64,000 nt of DNA from JANNPJ01 sp965200525. GTDB lineage: Bacteria > Actinomycetota > Actinomycetes > Actinomycetales > Kineosporiaceae. A program made the translations under genes and the position numbers. The DNA lies in NCBI GenBank assembly GCA_965200525.1, contig OZ241368.1, positions 4,464,001-4,528,000 on the forward strand, given 5' to 3'. The notes under the pieces were generated by a model. That model had not been told where the DNA came from, searched no databases, and saw only the letters and a list, made by a program, of their open reading frames with translations. Of the stretch, positions 1 through 8,340 are shown piece by piece. Position 1 is the stretch's first letter. Every line of letters starts with the position of its first letter.

Positions 1-256
1 CACCTGGAACAACCACGCCCCCCGGCGGCGGCGCAAGCTGCTGCTGCACCGCGACGAGATCCAGCGGATCCTGCTCGACACCCGGGAGAGCGGTCTGACC
101 CTGGTGCCGCTGCAGCTGTACTTCCTGAACGGCCGGGCCAAGGTGGAGATCGCCGTCGCCCGGGGCAAGAAGAACTACGACAAGCGGCAGACCCTGCGCG
201 AGCAGCAGGACCGGCGCGAGACCGACCGGGCGATGTCGGCCCGGGCCAATCGCTGA
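1..256 (+). CDS. smpB: SsrA-binding protein SmpB, 3' part
   Basis: C-terminal 84 codons of SmpB; the 5' end lies outside the window and the reading frame enters at base 2. SmpB binds tmRNA and delivers it to stalled ribosomes. The visible part has the family sequence NNHAPRRRRKLLLHRDEI, then LVPLQLYFLNGRAKVEIAVA, GKKNYDKRQ and the basic tail that becomes helical in the decoding centre. The tmRNA gene itself lies 2.2 kb downstream on the same strand, with one membrane-protein gene between them, so both partners of trans-translation are here. The stop is TGA at 254-256. Confidence 0.97.
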   Translation, partial: TWNNHAPRRRRKLLLHRDEIQRILLDTRESGLTLVPLQLYFLNGRAKVEIAVARGKKNYDKRQTLREQQDRRETDRAMSARANR

Positions 257-292
257 CTGGCCGCACCATCGATCGGCCCGGCTGCGTACTGT

Positions 293-2206
293 GTGCCCGT
301 GCCGGGAACTCGTACGCCGCTGCGCGCGGCCAGGTTGGCCTTGTCCGCACTCGCCGTGGCCGGTGCGGCAGCCGGAACGCTGCTGTTCGCCGGGGCCGGC
401 CCGGCCGCGGCGCTGCCGGTGCAGGCGCCGTCTCCGAGAGCGGTGGCCGGTGACGGCAGTGAGCAGATCACCAGGTACGACGTCGACCTGATGGTCAAGC
501 CGGACGGCTCGATGCACGTGCAGGAGACGATCGCGTACGACTTCGGCGCGGCCCACAAGCACGGGATCGAGCGCACCATCCCGGTCACCTTCGCCGACAA
601 CGACAAGCGGGACCGGTTCTACCCGCTGAGCAACATCAAGGTCGCCAGCCCGACCAACGCCCCGGCCCAGGAGAAGACCCTGGACGGCGACGGTCCGGTG
701 GCCACGATCCGGATCGGCGACCCGGGCAACGGTGACGTGACCGGCCGCCAGACCTACGTGATCAACTACGACGTCGGCGGCGTGGTCAACAACTTCACCG
801 ATCACCAGGAGCTGTACTGGAACGCGATCGGCAACAAGTTCGACGTGCCGATCGACGCCGGCACGGTCAAGGTCGAGGGCCCGGCGGCGGTGCAGAAGGT
901 GGCCTGCTTCGAGGGCAGCCAGGGCAGTACCGACACCTGTGAAGGCACGATCGGGTCGGACGGCGTCGCCTCCTTCACCGCGGACGCGCTCAGTCCCCGG
1001 CAGGGGATGACCGTGGTCGCCTCCTTCCCGGTCGGCACCTTCCCGAAGGCGGCGCCGATCTTCAAAGAACGCCAGACCCTGGCCCGGGCCTTCTCGCTGA
1101 CCCCGGTCACCGGTGGCGGCGGACTGGCCCTGCTGGCCCTGCTCGGCGGGGGTGCCGTGTTCACCGTGTCGCGCCGCGGCCGGGACGAGCGGTTCCTCGG
1201 CCTGACCCCGGGCCTGCAGCCCGGCTATGAACAGGAGCACACGGTCAGCCGCGTGCCGTGGCTGCGCCGGGACCCGATCGCGGTCCAGTTCAGCCCGCCG
1301 GAGGGGATGCGCCCCGGCCAGCTGGGCACCCTGATCGACGAGCACGCCAACGTCGTCGACGTCACCGCCACGATCGTCGACCTCGCCGTCCGGGGCTTCC
1401 TGCGGATCGAGGAGGTGCAGCAGCCGGGCCTGTTCCGGTCCGGCGACTGGCGCCTGGTCGAGCTGACGGCCCCGGCCGAGCCGCTGCACGACTACGAGAC
1501 CAAGCTCTACAACTCGATTTTCCGGGATCGGGCCGAGGTGCTGCTGTCGGACCTGAAGCAGACCTTCAAGAGTGATCTCGAGTCGGTGCAGTCGATGCTC
1601 TACGCGGACGTCACCAAGTCGGGCTGGTTTCACGGAAATCCGTCGTCCATCCGCACCCGCTGGGTCGCCTACGGCATCTTCCTGACCCTGGTCGGTCTCG
1701 GGCTCACCTGGGCGTTGGCCGTCAAGACCAGCTACGGCCTGCTGGGGGTCGCCGTCCTGATCTCGGGGATCGTGCTGTTGGTGCTCGCGCCCCGGATGCC
1801 GGCCCGGACGGCCAAGGGAACGGCGTTGCTGACCCAGGCCAAGGGTTTTCAGCTCTACCTGGAGAAGGCCGAGGCCGACCAGATCCGGTTCGAGGAGGGC
1901 GAGGACATCTTCAGCCGGTACCTGCCCTACGCCATCGTGTTCGGGGTGGCCGAGCGCTGGGCCAAGGTGTTCGCCGCCCTGGCCGCGAGCGGGGCGTCGG
2001 TGGGGGTGCCGAGCTGGTACGTCGGCTCGCTCTACGCCAACGGGCTGTTCAACTACGCCGCCTTCGGCAGCTCGATGGACAACTTCACCACCACGACCTC
2101 CGGCTCGATCGCCGCGGCCACGCCGTCCTCGTCGGGCTCGTCCGGGTTCGGCGGCGGTGGGTTCTCCGGTGGCGGCGGCGGTGGCGGGGGCGGCGGTTCC
2201 TGGTGA
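293..2206 (+). CDS. DUF2207 domain membrane protein
   Basis: 637-residue predicted membrane protein of the DUF2207 (YciQ-like) family; biochemical role unknown. It starts at GTG 293, with a second GTG at 299 as alternative. Residues about 10-40 form a signal-peptide-like hydrophobic stretch ending in alanines. An extracytoplasmic beta-rich domain follows (ITRYDVDLMVKPDGSMHVQE), then a membrane segment near 275-295, a cytoplasmic region, and two more segments near 455-500. The C-terminus is a Gly/Ser tail ending in a polyglycine run and SW, usual for the family. It sits 36 bp after smpB and upstream of ssrA. No SD sequence is obvious. Confidence 0.88.
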   Translation: MPVPGTRTPLRAARLALSALAVAGAAAGTLLFAGAGPAAALPVQAPSPRAVAGDGSEQITRYDVDLMVKPDGSMHVQETIAYDFGAAHKHGIERTIPVTFADNDKRDRFYPLSNIKVASPTNAPAQEKTLDGDGPVATIRIGDPGNGDVTGRQTYVINYDVGGVVNNFTDHQELYWNAIGNKFDVPIDAGTVKVEGPAAVQKVACFEGSQGSTDTCEGTIGSDGVASFTADALSPRQGMTVVASFPVGTFPKAAPIFKERQTLARAFSLTPVTGGGGLALLALLGGGAVFTVSRRGRDERFLGLTPGLQPGYEQEHTVSRVPWLRRDPIAVQFSPPEGMRPGQLGTLIDEHANVVDVTATIVDLAVRGFLRIEEVQQPGLFRSGDWRLVELTAPAEPLHDYETKLYNSIFRDRAEVLLSDLKQTFKSDLESVQSMLYADVTKSGWFHGNPSSIRTRWVAYGIFLTLVGLGLTWALAVKTSYGLLGVAVLISGIVLLVLAPRMPARTAKGTALLTQAKGFQLYLEKAEADQIRFEEGEDIFSRYLPYAIVFGVAERWAKVFAALAASGASVGVPSWYVGSLYANGLFNYAAFGSSMDNFTTTTSGSIAAATPSSSGSSGFGGGGFSGGGGGGGGGGSW

Positions 2207-2210
2207 GCCG

Positions 2211-2239
2211 ACGGCCGGGCCGCCCGGCCGCCGGGCCGT
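2211..2239 (+). terminator. possible terminator after DUF2207 gene
   Basis: ACGGCC at 2211-2216 pairs with GGCCGT at 2234-2239, and the GC-rich bases between can pair further. It starts 5 bases after the stop codon. There is no U tract and the local base composition makes chance pairing easy. Confidence 0.35.
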
Positions 2240-2408
2240 CCGGAGCTGGTGACTGGGCCGGCCGGAGGATATGGAATGCCAAGACCCGGGCCGAGGTTGT
2301 AGACTCCGTAGCTGCACGACCCGGTGGCACCTGGCCGGGGCACGACCGCACGACACAACTGCACAGCAACATCATGCGGAAACTGGAAGACCAGCCAGTC
2401 CCTCCCTC

Positions 2409-2774
2409 GGGGGTGACAGGTTTCGACGTTGGTCGTTTTTCCAGGGGAAGCGGGCCGAGTACGCGATGTGATCTCGTAAATCCTCGTCGCAAACCAATAA
2501 GTGCCAATACAAACAGCACTGATCTCACCCTCGCTGCCTAAGCCAGTGTGAATCCGTCAGTCCGGGAGTGCCTTCGGCCCGGTCACTGGCGTCGACTAGA
2601 AGGCCACTGCCCAATGGACCGGTTACGGGGCCTGCGGGAACACTCACCGTAACTGAGCCCGGCTCGGCGACCTGCTTGTGGGATCGCCGGGGCTGAGAAA
2701 TGCCACAGCAAGCTGCGCCCGGAGAAGTCCTGGTTCTACATCAGCGGACGCGGGTTCGATTCCCGCCACCTCCA
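2409..2774 (+). ncRNA. ssrA: tmRNA (ssrA)
   Basis: One-piece transfer-messenger RNA. The 5' end gggggtg (2409-2415) pairs over seven positions, one a G-U, with cacctcc (2767-2773), leaving A2774 as discriminator; CCA is not encoded. The T arm has loop ttcgatt flanked by gcggg and cccgc (about 2750-2766), and the 5' domain carries the usual gtgacaggtttcgac. The tag frame runs from GCC 2503 to TAA 2539-2541 and encodes ANTNSTDLTLAA, a normal actinobacterial-type tag ending in LAA. A strong hairpin follows immediately. The 3' end doubles as an integration target: degenerate copies of it occur downstream. Confidence 0.95.
2503..2541 (+). other. tmRNA-encoded proteolysis tag
   Basis: Twelve codons plus TAA inside ssrA. 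The resume codon is GCC 2503 and the peptide is ANTNSTDLTLAA. The terminal LAA is the recognition signal for ClpXP-type degradation in this family. An open frame from upstream reads through into this tag, but that longer frame is not a gene. Confidence 0.85.
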
Positions 2775-2776
2775 CT

Positions 2777-2829
2777 GAACATGGGTGAGGCCCCCGACAC
2801 GCACGTCGTCGGGGGCCTCACCCATGTTC
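2777..2829 (+). terminator. tmRNA terminator
   Basis: Perfect 22-bp inverted repeat, 2777-2798 with 2808-2829, and a 9-base loop. It begins 3 bases after the tmRNA discriminator. There is no clear U tract. Confidence 0.85.
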
Positions 2830-2889
2830 ATTCGCTTGTGGGAATCGGGAGGAGGAAGCCCGTCATGAGGAACGAATGACGGGGTGACA

Positions 2890-2980
2890 ACGGCTCCCGC
2901 CACCTCCACAGAGCAAGTTCACGAACTCCCTGGTCCTATGACCAGGGAGTTCGTGCGTTCGGGGTGTTCGATTCCCGCCA
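2890..2980 (+). repeat. degenerate tmRNA-tail/att relic, copy 1
   Basis: cggctcccgccacctccac repeats the last 15 bases of the tmRNA gene (tcccgccacctccac). It is followed by a 16-bp hairpin (2920-2935 with 2940-2955, loop ctat) and then by gttcgattcccgcca (2966-2980), which repeats the tmRNA T arm. A near copy of the whole unit lies at 5200-5293. This order of tail, terminator hairpin and new T arm fits a junction left by an element that integrated into the tmRNA 3' end. No integrase gene is visible in the window. Confidence 0.7.
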
Positions 2981-3108
2981 GTCGTCGCCCGGGCGGTCTC
3001 CGGTTCGGTCTGAGGCGGTATTCAGATCCGGAGCTCGTCATGTCGCCATTTGATCAGTACAAGGTGTCGAGACCATGAGCGATGTCTACCTCGGCGGCAC
3101 GGTAGGTC

Positions 3109-4056
3109 TCAGCCGTATCGCTCGACGAGCGCGTTGCCGATCGAGGCCAGGTGGTCTCGCACACCTGGGGGCCCAGTCACCTCGAGCCATGCGATCAGCC
3201 CGGAAAGCTCCCCGGCGAGGGTGTATTCGTCGTAGCCGCGGATCACGACCTCGATGCGGCCGTCAGCCGTGGAACCTCCGACCTCGAGCCGACTGCCGAG
3301 CCCCATCCGGAGCAGGCCTATCCCGTGGGGCACGCACACCGCCTGGATCTCGAGAGGTGTTCGCTTACGGTCGACCTCGTCGGCGATCTCGCGCCAGCTC
3401 TGGGCTAGGTCGAAGTCCTCGGGTCGATGCACGGGATCGTCGGTCGGGTCGGCGGACGACACGCGGTCGATCCGGAAGGTCCGCCGGCCGGCCTCGGTGG
3501 TGCAGACGAGGTACCACGACGGACCTTTGGCGACGATGCCCAGCGGGTGGACGGTTCGGTGCGTTTCGGCGCCTTGGCGGTCGACGTAGCCGAGCTGTAC
3601 CTGAACGCCGCGGATCACCGCGTCCTGGAGTTCGTCGAGGAAGCGGGGTGGTTGGTGCTCGACCCGACTCGACCCCCATCGTTGCGGTTCCCTGACCAGC
3701 GATGATGCTGCGGCCTCGGCTTGTACCCGGAATGGCTCTGGCAGGGCATGGACGAGCTTGCGCAGAGCGGCTTTCACGGCCGGTGTCGCAGGCGCGGCCG
3801 GGCCGGCGACCAGGAACAGGGCTCGGGCCTCACTCGCGGTCAAACCGGACAGGTCGGTGCGGGCGCCGCCGACGAGGCGCCAGCCGCCGCCTCGGCCCTG
3901 CATGGAGTACACGGGCACCCCGGCCATGGCCAGGGCGTCGAGGTCGCGGCGAGCGGTGCGCTCGGAGACCTCCAGTTCTCGGGCGACCTCTGGTGCCGTC
4001 ACCTGCTCGCGCTGTTGCAGCAACAGGAGGATGGCTATCAGCCGGTCAGCTCGCAT
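3109..4056 (-). CDS. WYL-domain transcriptional regulator
   Basis: 315-residue DeoR/WYL-type regulator. An N-terminal winged helix (EVARELEVSERTARRDLDAL, residues about 20-40) is followed by a WYL sensor domain with the signature GPSWYLVC and a C-terminal WCX-like region. WYL proteins sense nucleic acid or small ligands and usually control neighbouring genes. The start is ATG 4056 (MRADRLIAILLLLQQRE), which matches the usual family N-terminus; an 18-residue upstream extension is possible. It lies divergent from the epoxide-hydrolase-like gene 188 bp away, its most likely target. The pair sits between the two tmRNA-tail relics. Confidence 0.9.
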   Translation of the reverse strand: MRADRLIAILLLLQQREQVTAPEVARELEVSERTARRDLDALAMAGVPVYSMQGRGGGWRLVGGARTDLSGLTASEARALFLVAGPAAPATPAVKAALRKLVHALPEPFRVQAEAAASSLVREPQRWGSSRVEHQPPRFLDELQDAVIRGVQVQLGYVDRQGAETHRTVHPLGIVAKGPSWYLVCTTEAGRRTFRIDRVSSADPTDDPVHRPEDFDLAQSWREIADEVDRKRTPLEIQAVCVPHGIGLLRMGLGSRLEVGGSTADGRIEVVIRGYDEYTLAGELSGLIAWLEVTGPPGVRDHLASIGNALVERYG

Positions 4057-4244
4057 CCGGCAACACTTCCACATCAAACCGGTCCTGAGATGACCGGTTT
4101 CGGTTGCCAAGATGGCGACATGGCCTCACCGATGATTCCCCCTACCCGCGACCACATCGACCCTCGGCCGGTCGGGGCGGGGCCGACGCTGTCTTCCGGC
4201 ACCGTCGTCGCCTGATCACCCCGAAGAGATACAGAGGCATTAGC

Positions 4245-5186
4245 GTGTTCGATCCAACCGATTTTCCCAAGCCCACCCTCATCGCCGTCAACGGTGTGGA
4301 ACTCGAAGTCTTTGAAGTGGGCCGGCCAGGAAGACCAATTGTGCTGTGTCACGGCTGGCCTGAGCATGCCTTTTCGTGGCGCCATCAAATGCGTGCCCTG
4401 GCCGCGGCGGGATACCATGTCATCGTCCCGAATCAGCGCGGTTATGGCAACTCGTCCCGGCCGACCGAGGTGACAGAGTACGACATCGAACACTTGTCCG
4501 GTGATCTGGTCGCACTTCTCGATCACTACGGATATGAGGATGCCACCTTTGTCGGCCATGACTGGGGTGCCATGGTCGTCTGGGGGCTGACCTTGTTGCA
4601 TCCGCGCCGGGTGAAAACAGTGATCAACCTCAGCTTGCCGTACCAGGAGCGCGGAGAGACACCCTGGATCGAGTTCATGGAAGACATGCTTGGCGCCGAC
4701 TTCTATTTCGTCCACTTCAATCGACAGCCCGGTGTCGCGGACGCCATACTTAAAGCGAATACGTTCCGTTTCCTTCGCAACATGTACCGGAAAGACATGC
4801 CACTTGGAGTACCAGAGCCGGGAATGGTGATGATCAATCTCGCCAACGCAGAGACACCACTGGGCGAGCCCGTGATGAGCGACAGCGAACTGGCTGTTTT
4901 CGTCTCCGCCTTTGAAAAATCAGGGTTCACGGGCAGTATCAATTGGTACCGGAACCTTGACCGCAACTGGCGTTTGCTGGCGGACGTGAACCCCATCATT
5001 CAACAGCCGACACTCATGATCTACGGCGACCGTGATGCGATCCAGAGGTCTGAAAGACTGACAGAGTTCGTGCCCAATGCGGAAGTGGTCACCCTGGATT
5101 GCGGTCATTGGATCCAGCAAGAGAAGCCGGAAGAAACAAACCGGGCGATTCTGGAATGGCTAGATCGGCCCCGATGCAGGGGTTGA
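4245..5186 (+). CDS. alpha/beta hydrolase, epoxide-hydrolase-like
   Basis: 313-residue soluble alpha/beta-fold hydrolase of the epoxide hydrolase group. Visible elements are the oxyanion motif HGWPE near residue 38, the nucleophile elbow VGHDWG (Asp nucleophile) near 106, a cap-domain tyrosine in INWYRN, and YGDRDA followed by CGHW for the acid and histidine. Asp as nucleophile separates epoxide or haloalkane hydrolases from esterases; HGWPE and the cap Tyr favour epoxides. GTG 4245 is chosen because agagg lies about 8 bases upstream and the family N-terminus fits. Many A/T-ending codons unlike the neighbours suggest transfer. It lies inside the tmRNA-anchored island, divergent from the WYL regulator. 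Confidence 0.88.
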   Translation: MFDPTDFPKPTLIAVNGVELEVFEVGRPGRPIVLCHGWPEHAFSWRHQMRALAAAGYHVIVPNQRGYGNSSRPTEVTEYDIEHLSGDLVALLDHYGYEDATFVGHDWGAMVVWGLTLLHPRRVKTVINLSLPYQERGETPWIEFMEDMLGADFYFVHFNRQPGVADAILKANTFRFLRNMYRKDMPLGVPEPGMVMINLANAETPLGEPVMSDSELAVFVSAFEKSGFTGSINWYRNLDRNWRLLADVNPIIQQPTLMIYGDRDAIQRSERLTEFVPNAEVVTLDCGHWIQQEKPEETNRAILEWLDRPRCRG

Positions 5187-5199
5187 GTAAGAGGCAATA

Positions 5200-5293
5200 A
5201 CGGCTCCCGGCACCTCCACAGAGTAAGATCACAAACTCCTGGGTCGGCTGACCTGGGAGTTTGTGCGTCTGGGGAGTTCGATCCCTACCGCCA
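5200..5293 (+). repeat. degenerate tmRNA-tail/att relic, copy 2
   Basis: Near copy of 2890-2980: cggctcccggcacctccac (one mismatch to the tmRNA tail), a 16-bp hairpin with two G-U pairs (5230-5245 with 5250-5265, loop ggct), then gttcgatccctaccgcca, a decayed T arm. It lies 14 bases after the hydrolase stop codon and can also serve as that gene's terminator. With copy 1 it brackets a 2.3-kb segment carrying the WYL and hydrolase genes. Confidence 0.7.
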
Positions 5294-5482
5294 GACCCGA
5301 TCAATGTCTCGGTCAGGTTCCCGTGGCGCAGCTGGTCGGGTCTCGACGTCCAGCGGATTCTCGCCCGCCGTGAGCGATTGATGGATGCCGTTCAGGAGTG
5401 CGGTTCCGGGCAGATGATCGGAGGCAGCCGAAGTGCGAGTAGGCGCGACTCCTGTCGTGCGCGCCTGCCGCAGATCGGCCGT

Positions 5483-5752
5483 TCAGTCCTTCGGTGCGAC
5501 CCGAATCCGGTTCCCGTCAGGATCGGCAGCGAGGAAGGTCAGCCCGAACCCCGCATCATGAGGCTCGTGCAGGATCGTGACGCCCTTGGACTGCCACTGC
5601 TTGAAGATCGCGTTGACGTCGTCGGGTCGTCCGGCGCCGATGGCCAAGCAGACCTCGCTGGTCCGCGGGACGTCCGGCGACAGATCCTCGAACTGGCCGG
5701 ACCGGGGCCGGGCTCGACTACGCACCGTGACCGGCGTCCTGACCAGCAACAC
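5483..5752 (-). pseudogene. VOC-family (glyoxalase-like) C-terminal fragment
   Basis: The 89-residue frame matches only the second half of a VOC protein: SEVCLAIGAGRPDDVNAIF, then KGVTILHEPHDAGFG and AADPDGNRIRVAPKD. Family members have about 120-140 residues with two beta-alpha-beta-beta-beta modules; here the first module and a credible start are missing, and the gene upstream ends only 35 bp away. It is probably a truncation. The 189 bp between the upstream relic and this fragment show nothing recognisable. Confidence 0.6.
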
Positions 5753-5787
5753 CTATGCTTGTGCCGCCTTGCCGGACGGGTGGGGCT

Positions 5788-6213
5788 TCAGGCGAATGGT
5801 GGTCGTGTATCGATCTCCATCCAGCGCTCGGGGTGTCCCATCGGTCCGAAACCGGCTTTGGCGTACACCTCGTGGGCGTCGAGCGTTGCCAGCATGATGC
5901 GCTTGACGCCGTGGCGTTCGGCCCAGTCGACGGCCCAGTTCGCGAGGGTGGTGCCCAGGCCGCGACCTCGGTGATCGGGGTCGACGTAGACGTCGCACAG
6001 CCAGGCGAACGTCGCCCGGTCGGAGACGATCCGTGCGACGGCGGCCTGCTGCCCGTCGGAGGCGTACAGGCCCACCGGGAACGAGTTGGCGAACGAGCGT
6101 TCGATGAGCTCTCGGGTGCGGCCCTTGGCCCAGTAGGCGTCAGTGCCGATCCAGTGGACGACTCGGTCCAGGTCGAGATCATTCAAGTCTTCGCTGAGGC
6201 GGTAGTCGGTCAC
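5788..6213 (-). CDS. GNAT-family N-acetyltransferase
   Basis: 141-residue acetyltransferase. The acetyl-CoA pyrophosphate loop is clear (DPDHRGRGLGTTLANWA, residues about 87-103), preceded by the strand WLCDVYVDP and followed by YAKAGFGPMGHPERWME near the C-terminus. The substrate is not predictable. GTG 6213 is chosen because aaggtgg lies 6 bases upstream and the product length is normal; the frame stays open upstream to 6465, but that part shows no family similarity. Small GNAT genes are common island cargo, and both neighbours are broken genes. Confidence 0.82.
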   Translation of the reverse strand: MTDYRLSEDLNDLDLDRVVHWIGTDAYWAKGRTRELIERSFANSFPVGLYASDGQQAAVARIVSDRATFAWLCDVYVDPDHRGRGLGTTLANWAVDWAERHGVKRIMLATLDAHEVYAKAGFGPMGHPERWMEIDTRPPFA

Positions 6214-6540
6214 GTCGCCACCTTGTCGGTGCGAGGCGATCACGACAATGGTCAATTCGGTGTCGGTGGCATCGTCGACGGTGAGGACGTACGCGCCGGG
6301 CAGGCACTTCTGGACGTGAGTGGACGCCGGAACCGGCGTCAGCGGGCTCTTGGGCGCCCTGACCGGGGCTCTCGAACGGCGGTTCCTGTCTTGCGGACAC
6401 CGCGCACGGACCGTCGGTCGGGATAGTGTGCCGTGGCCCGGCGGGTTGCGTACTGGGGAGAGCAATAATCATATGACCGGCAGCGTGCGCTACGGGGTCT
6501 CCCCGCCGCCTTTCGGTCCGGTCGGGAACCCACGGCCCCC
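6214..6540. other. 327-bp stretch without a recognised gene
   Basis: Open frames cross this stretch on both strands, but none shows recognisable family sequence. It separates the GNAT gene from a 5'-truncated luciferase-like gene, so the missing 5' end of the latter was probably lost by a deletion here. Confidence 0.5.
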
Positions 6541-7116
6541 CGGCGGCGCCCCTGGGTTGTGGCCCGGCACGCGGCCACCCTGAGCGAGCTTTCCCACGGT
6601 CGCTTCACGCTGGGAACCGGGCTCGGCTCCGACGAGTCCGGCGACTTCAGCCGCTTCGGCGAAACAGCTGACATCCGTGGTCGTGCCGACCGGTACGACG
6701 AGGGCCTCGAAGTGCTCCGGAAAGTCTGGTCCGGGGTTCCGTTTCAGCACGCGGGCTCGAACTGTCATGTCGATCTGAGCCAAGGGGTGCCCACACCACA
6801 TCCGATTCCCGTCTGGGTGGCCAGTTCCACCGGACACCCGAACGTGATCCGGCGTGCGGCCCGTCACGACGGGATCTTCCCGAACTTCGGGGATCGGACG
6901 CCGACCCCCGACGAGATCGCCGCAACCGTCAACGAACTGCACCGCTTGGGCCTGCCGCCCGAACGTCCTTTCGACATCGCTGTCGCGGGCAACGCCAGCC
7001 CCGCGTGGGACGAGCCGCCGAAATCTGACCGCATCGAACCACGCATCAAATTCCGCAGCGAGATCCCGGATGCCTCAGTCATCAGCTCGGGTACTGGCAC
7101 TGGCCGAGTGGGATGA
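6541..7116 (+). pseudogene. luciferase-like (LLM) flavin monooxygenase remnant
   Basis: The frame begins without a start in mid-protein: RRPWVVARHAATLSELSHG, then RFTLGTGLGSDESGDF and RYDEGLEVLRKVWSG, with HPIPVWVASS and RRAARHDGIFPNF further on. These are landmark segments of F420- or FMN-dependent luciferase-like monooxygenases. About 60 N-terminal residues are absent, and after about residue 160 similarity stops and the C-terminal barrel end is missing. Full-length relatives have about 280-340 residues. GTG 6559 could start translation but would give a truncated barrel. Confidence 0.72.
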
Positions 7117-7142
7117 ACAGAGGACCTGCCTTGTCCAGTTGT

Positions 7143-8162
7143 TCAAGCGCGAGGCAACGATCGCGGCAGCCCGAACGAGGGGAGGACGCTGTTGTCGAAG
7201 CGGGTGTAGGCACTGATGGTGTTGCCGGTGAGGGTTAGCGCAAGCAGGCCGGCAGCGTGACGGACCCCGGTCTGGGCCTGGATGTAGATGCCGAAGGCCG
7301 GCTGGCCGTTGGCCCGAGTGGGCATCAGATCGGTCGTGCGGCCGGGCTGGATGATTTCGGCGTAGAACCGGGCCACCGCGTCCTTTCCCTCGTACTCAAG
7401 GGGAATCGGCGGCATCGAGACGAACACGTCGTCGGTGAGCAGTTCGATGAGGGCGGCTATGTCGCCGGCCTCGTAGGCGCGCACGAACTGGGCCACGACG
7501 GCGGCCTGGGCCGCGGATAAACCCTCGGCCGGCGCGGTCGGCGACCTCGCGATGGACGGTACGCGATGGTGCAGGCCGGCTCGGGCCCGCTTGAGCGCAC
7601 TGTTGACCGAGTCCAGGCTCGTGTCGAGCATCTCGGCCGTCTCGCCGGCCCGGAAGCCGAGGACGTCGCGCAGGATCAGCACGGCGACCTGGCGGGGCGC
7701 GAGAGTCTGCAGAGCGGTCACGAAGGCCAGCGAGATGGACTCTGTCTGCTCGTAGCGGCTCTCCGGACCGGGCGGCGCGCTCGGGACGCCCTCCAGAAGA
7801 GCGTCGGGATACGGTTCGAGCCACACGACCTCACCGAGCCGGGACGGTTCGGGTGGCTCCGCTCCGGCCAGGTCCCAGTGCCGGGCCGGGCGCCGATTCG
7901 CGGAGCGCAGCACGCTGAGGCATCGGTTGGTGGCGATCCGGTAGAACCAGGTGCGCAACGAGGCCCGGCCCTCAAAGGCTCCGAGTCCCTGCCAGGCAGC
8001 GAGCAAGGTGTCCTGCACGGCGTCCTCGGCGTCCTGGAACGACGCGAGCATCCGATAGCAGTGCAGGAGCAGTTCGCGCCGGTACGGATCGGTCAGTTCC
8101 CGAAACGCGTCACCGTCGCCTGCCCGCGCTTTCGACATCAGACCGGCTGTTGCCGACTCCAT
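7143..8162 (-). CDS. ECF sigma factor with SnoaL-like C-terminal domain
   Basis: 339-residue extracytoplasmic-function sigma factor. Region 2 (FRELTDPYRRELLLHCYRML, then DAEDAVQDTLLAAWQ and LRTWFYRIATNRCL) lies at residues about 15-90. Region 4 (LAPRQVAVLILRDVLGF and LDTSLDSVNSALKRARAGL) lies near 155-205. A SnoaL/NTF2-like domain fills the last 120 residues and in this group takes the regulatory place of an anti-sigma factor. ATG 8162 has gagaggcggg just upstream and gives the normal N-terminus. It is divergent from a DHFR-like gene 178 bp away, a plausible target promoter. It corresponds to the TIGR02960/SigJ-like group as I remember it. Confidence 0.92.
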   Translation of the reverse strand: MESATAGLMSKARAGDGDAFRELTDPYRRELLLHCYRMLASFQDAEDAVQDTLLAAWQGLGAFEGRASLRTWFYRIATNRCLSVLRSANRRPARHWDLAGAEPPEPSRLGEVVWLEPYPDALLEGVPSAPPGPESRYEQTESISLAFVTALQTLAPRQVAVLILRDVLGFRAGETAEMLDTSLDSVNSALKRARAGLHHRVPSIARSPTAPAEGLSAAQAAVVAQFVRAYEAGDIAALIELLTDDVFVSMPPIPLEYEGKDAVARFYAEIIQPGRTTDLMPTRANGQPAFGIYIQAQTGVRHAAGLLALTLTGNTISAYTRFDNSVLPSFGLPRSLPRA

Positions 8163-8340
8163 CCCGTCCCGCCTCTCTCTGCTGATCGCGGCCATGGAGT
8201 ACAGACGCCGGCCGGCCACCGAAGTGGGCGGTCTGCGGGGGCCCAGTTCTTCGATCCTCCGGCGTCTGATCCCGTGAGTCCGGAGCAGTTGTCCGGTACC
8301 GGCCAACAGTGGTCCAGTCTTCTAATGAGAGGCACCCGAT

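Noticed and set aside
2203..2541. 112-codon open frame through the tmRNA
   Set aside because: It merely reads into the tmRNA tag frame; the RNA structure of ssrA explains the region.
2881..2980. Possible tRNA gene, from the T-arm-like sequence
   Set aside because: Only a T arm and a terminator hairpin are present; no D arm, anticodon arm or acceptor pairing.
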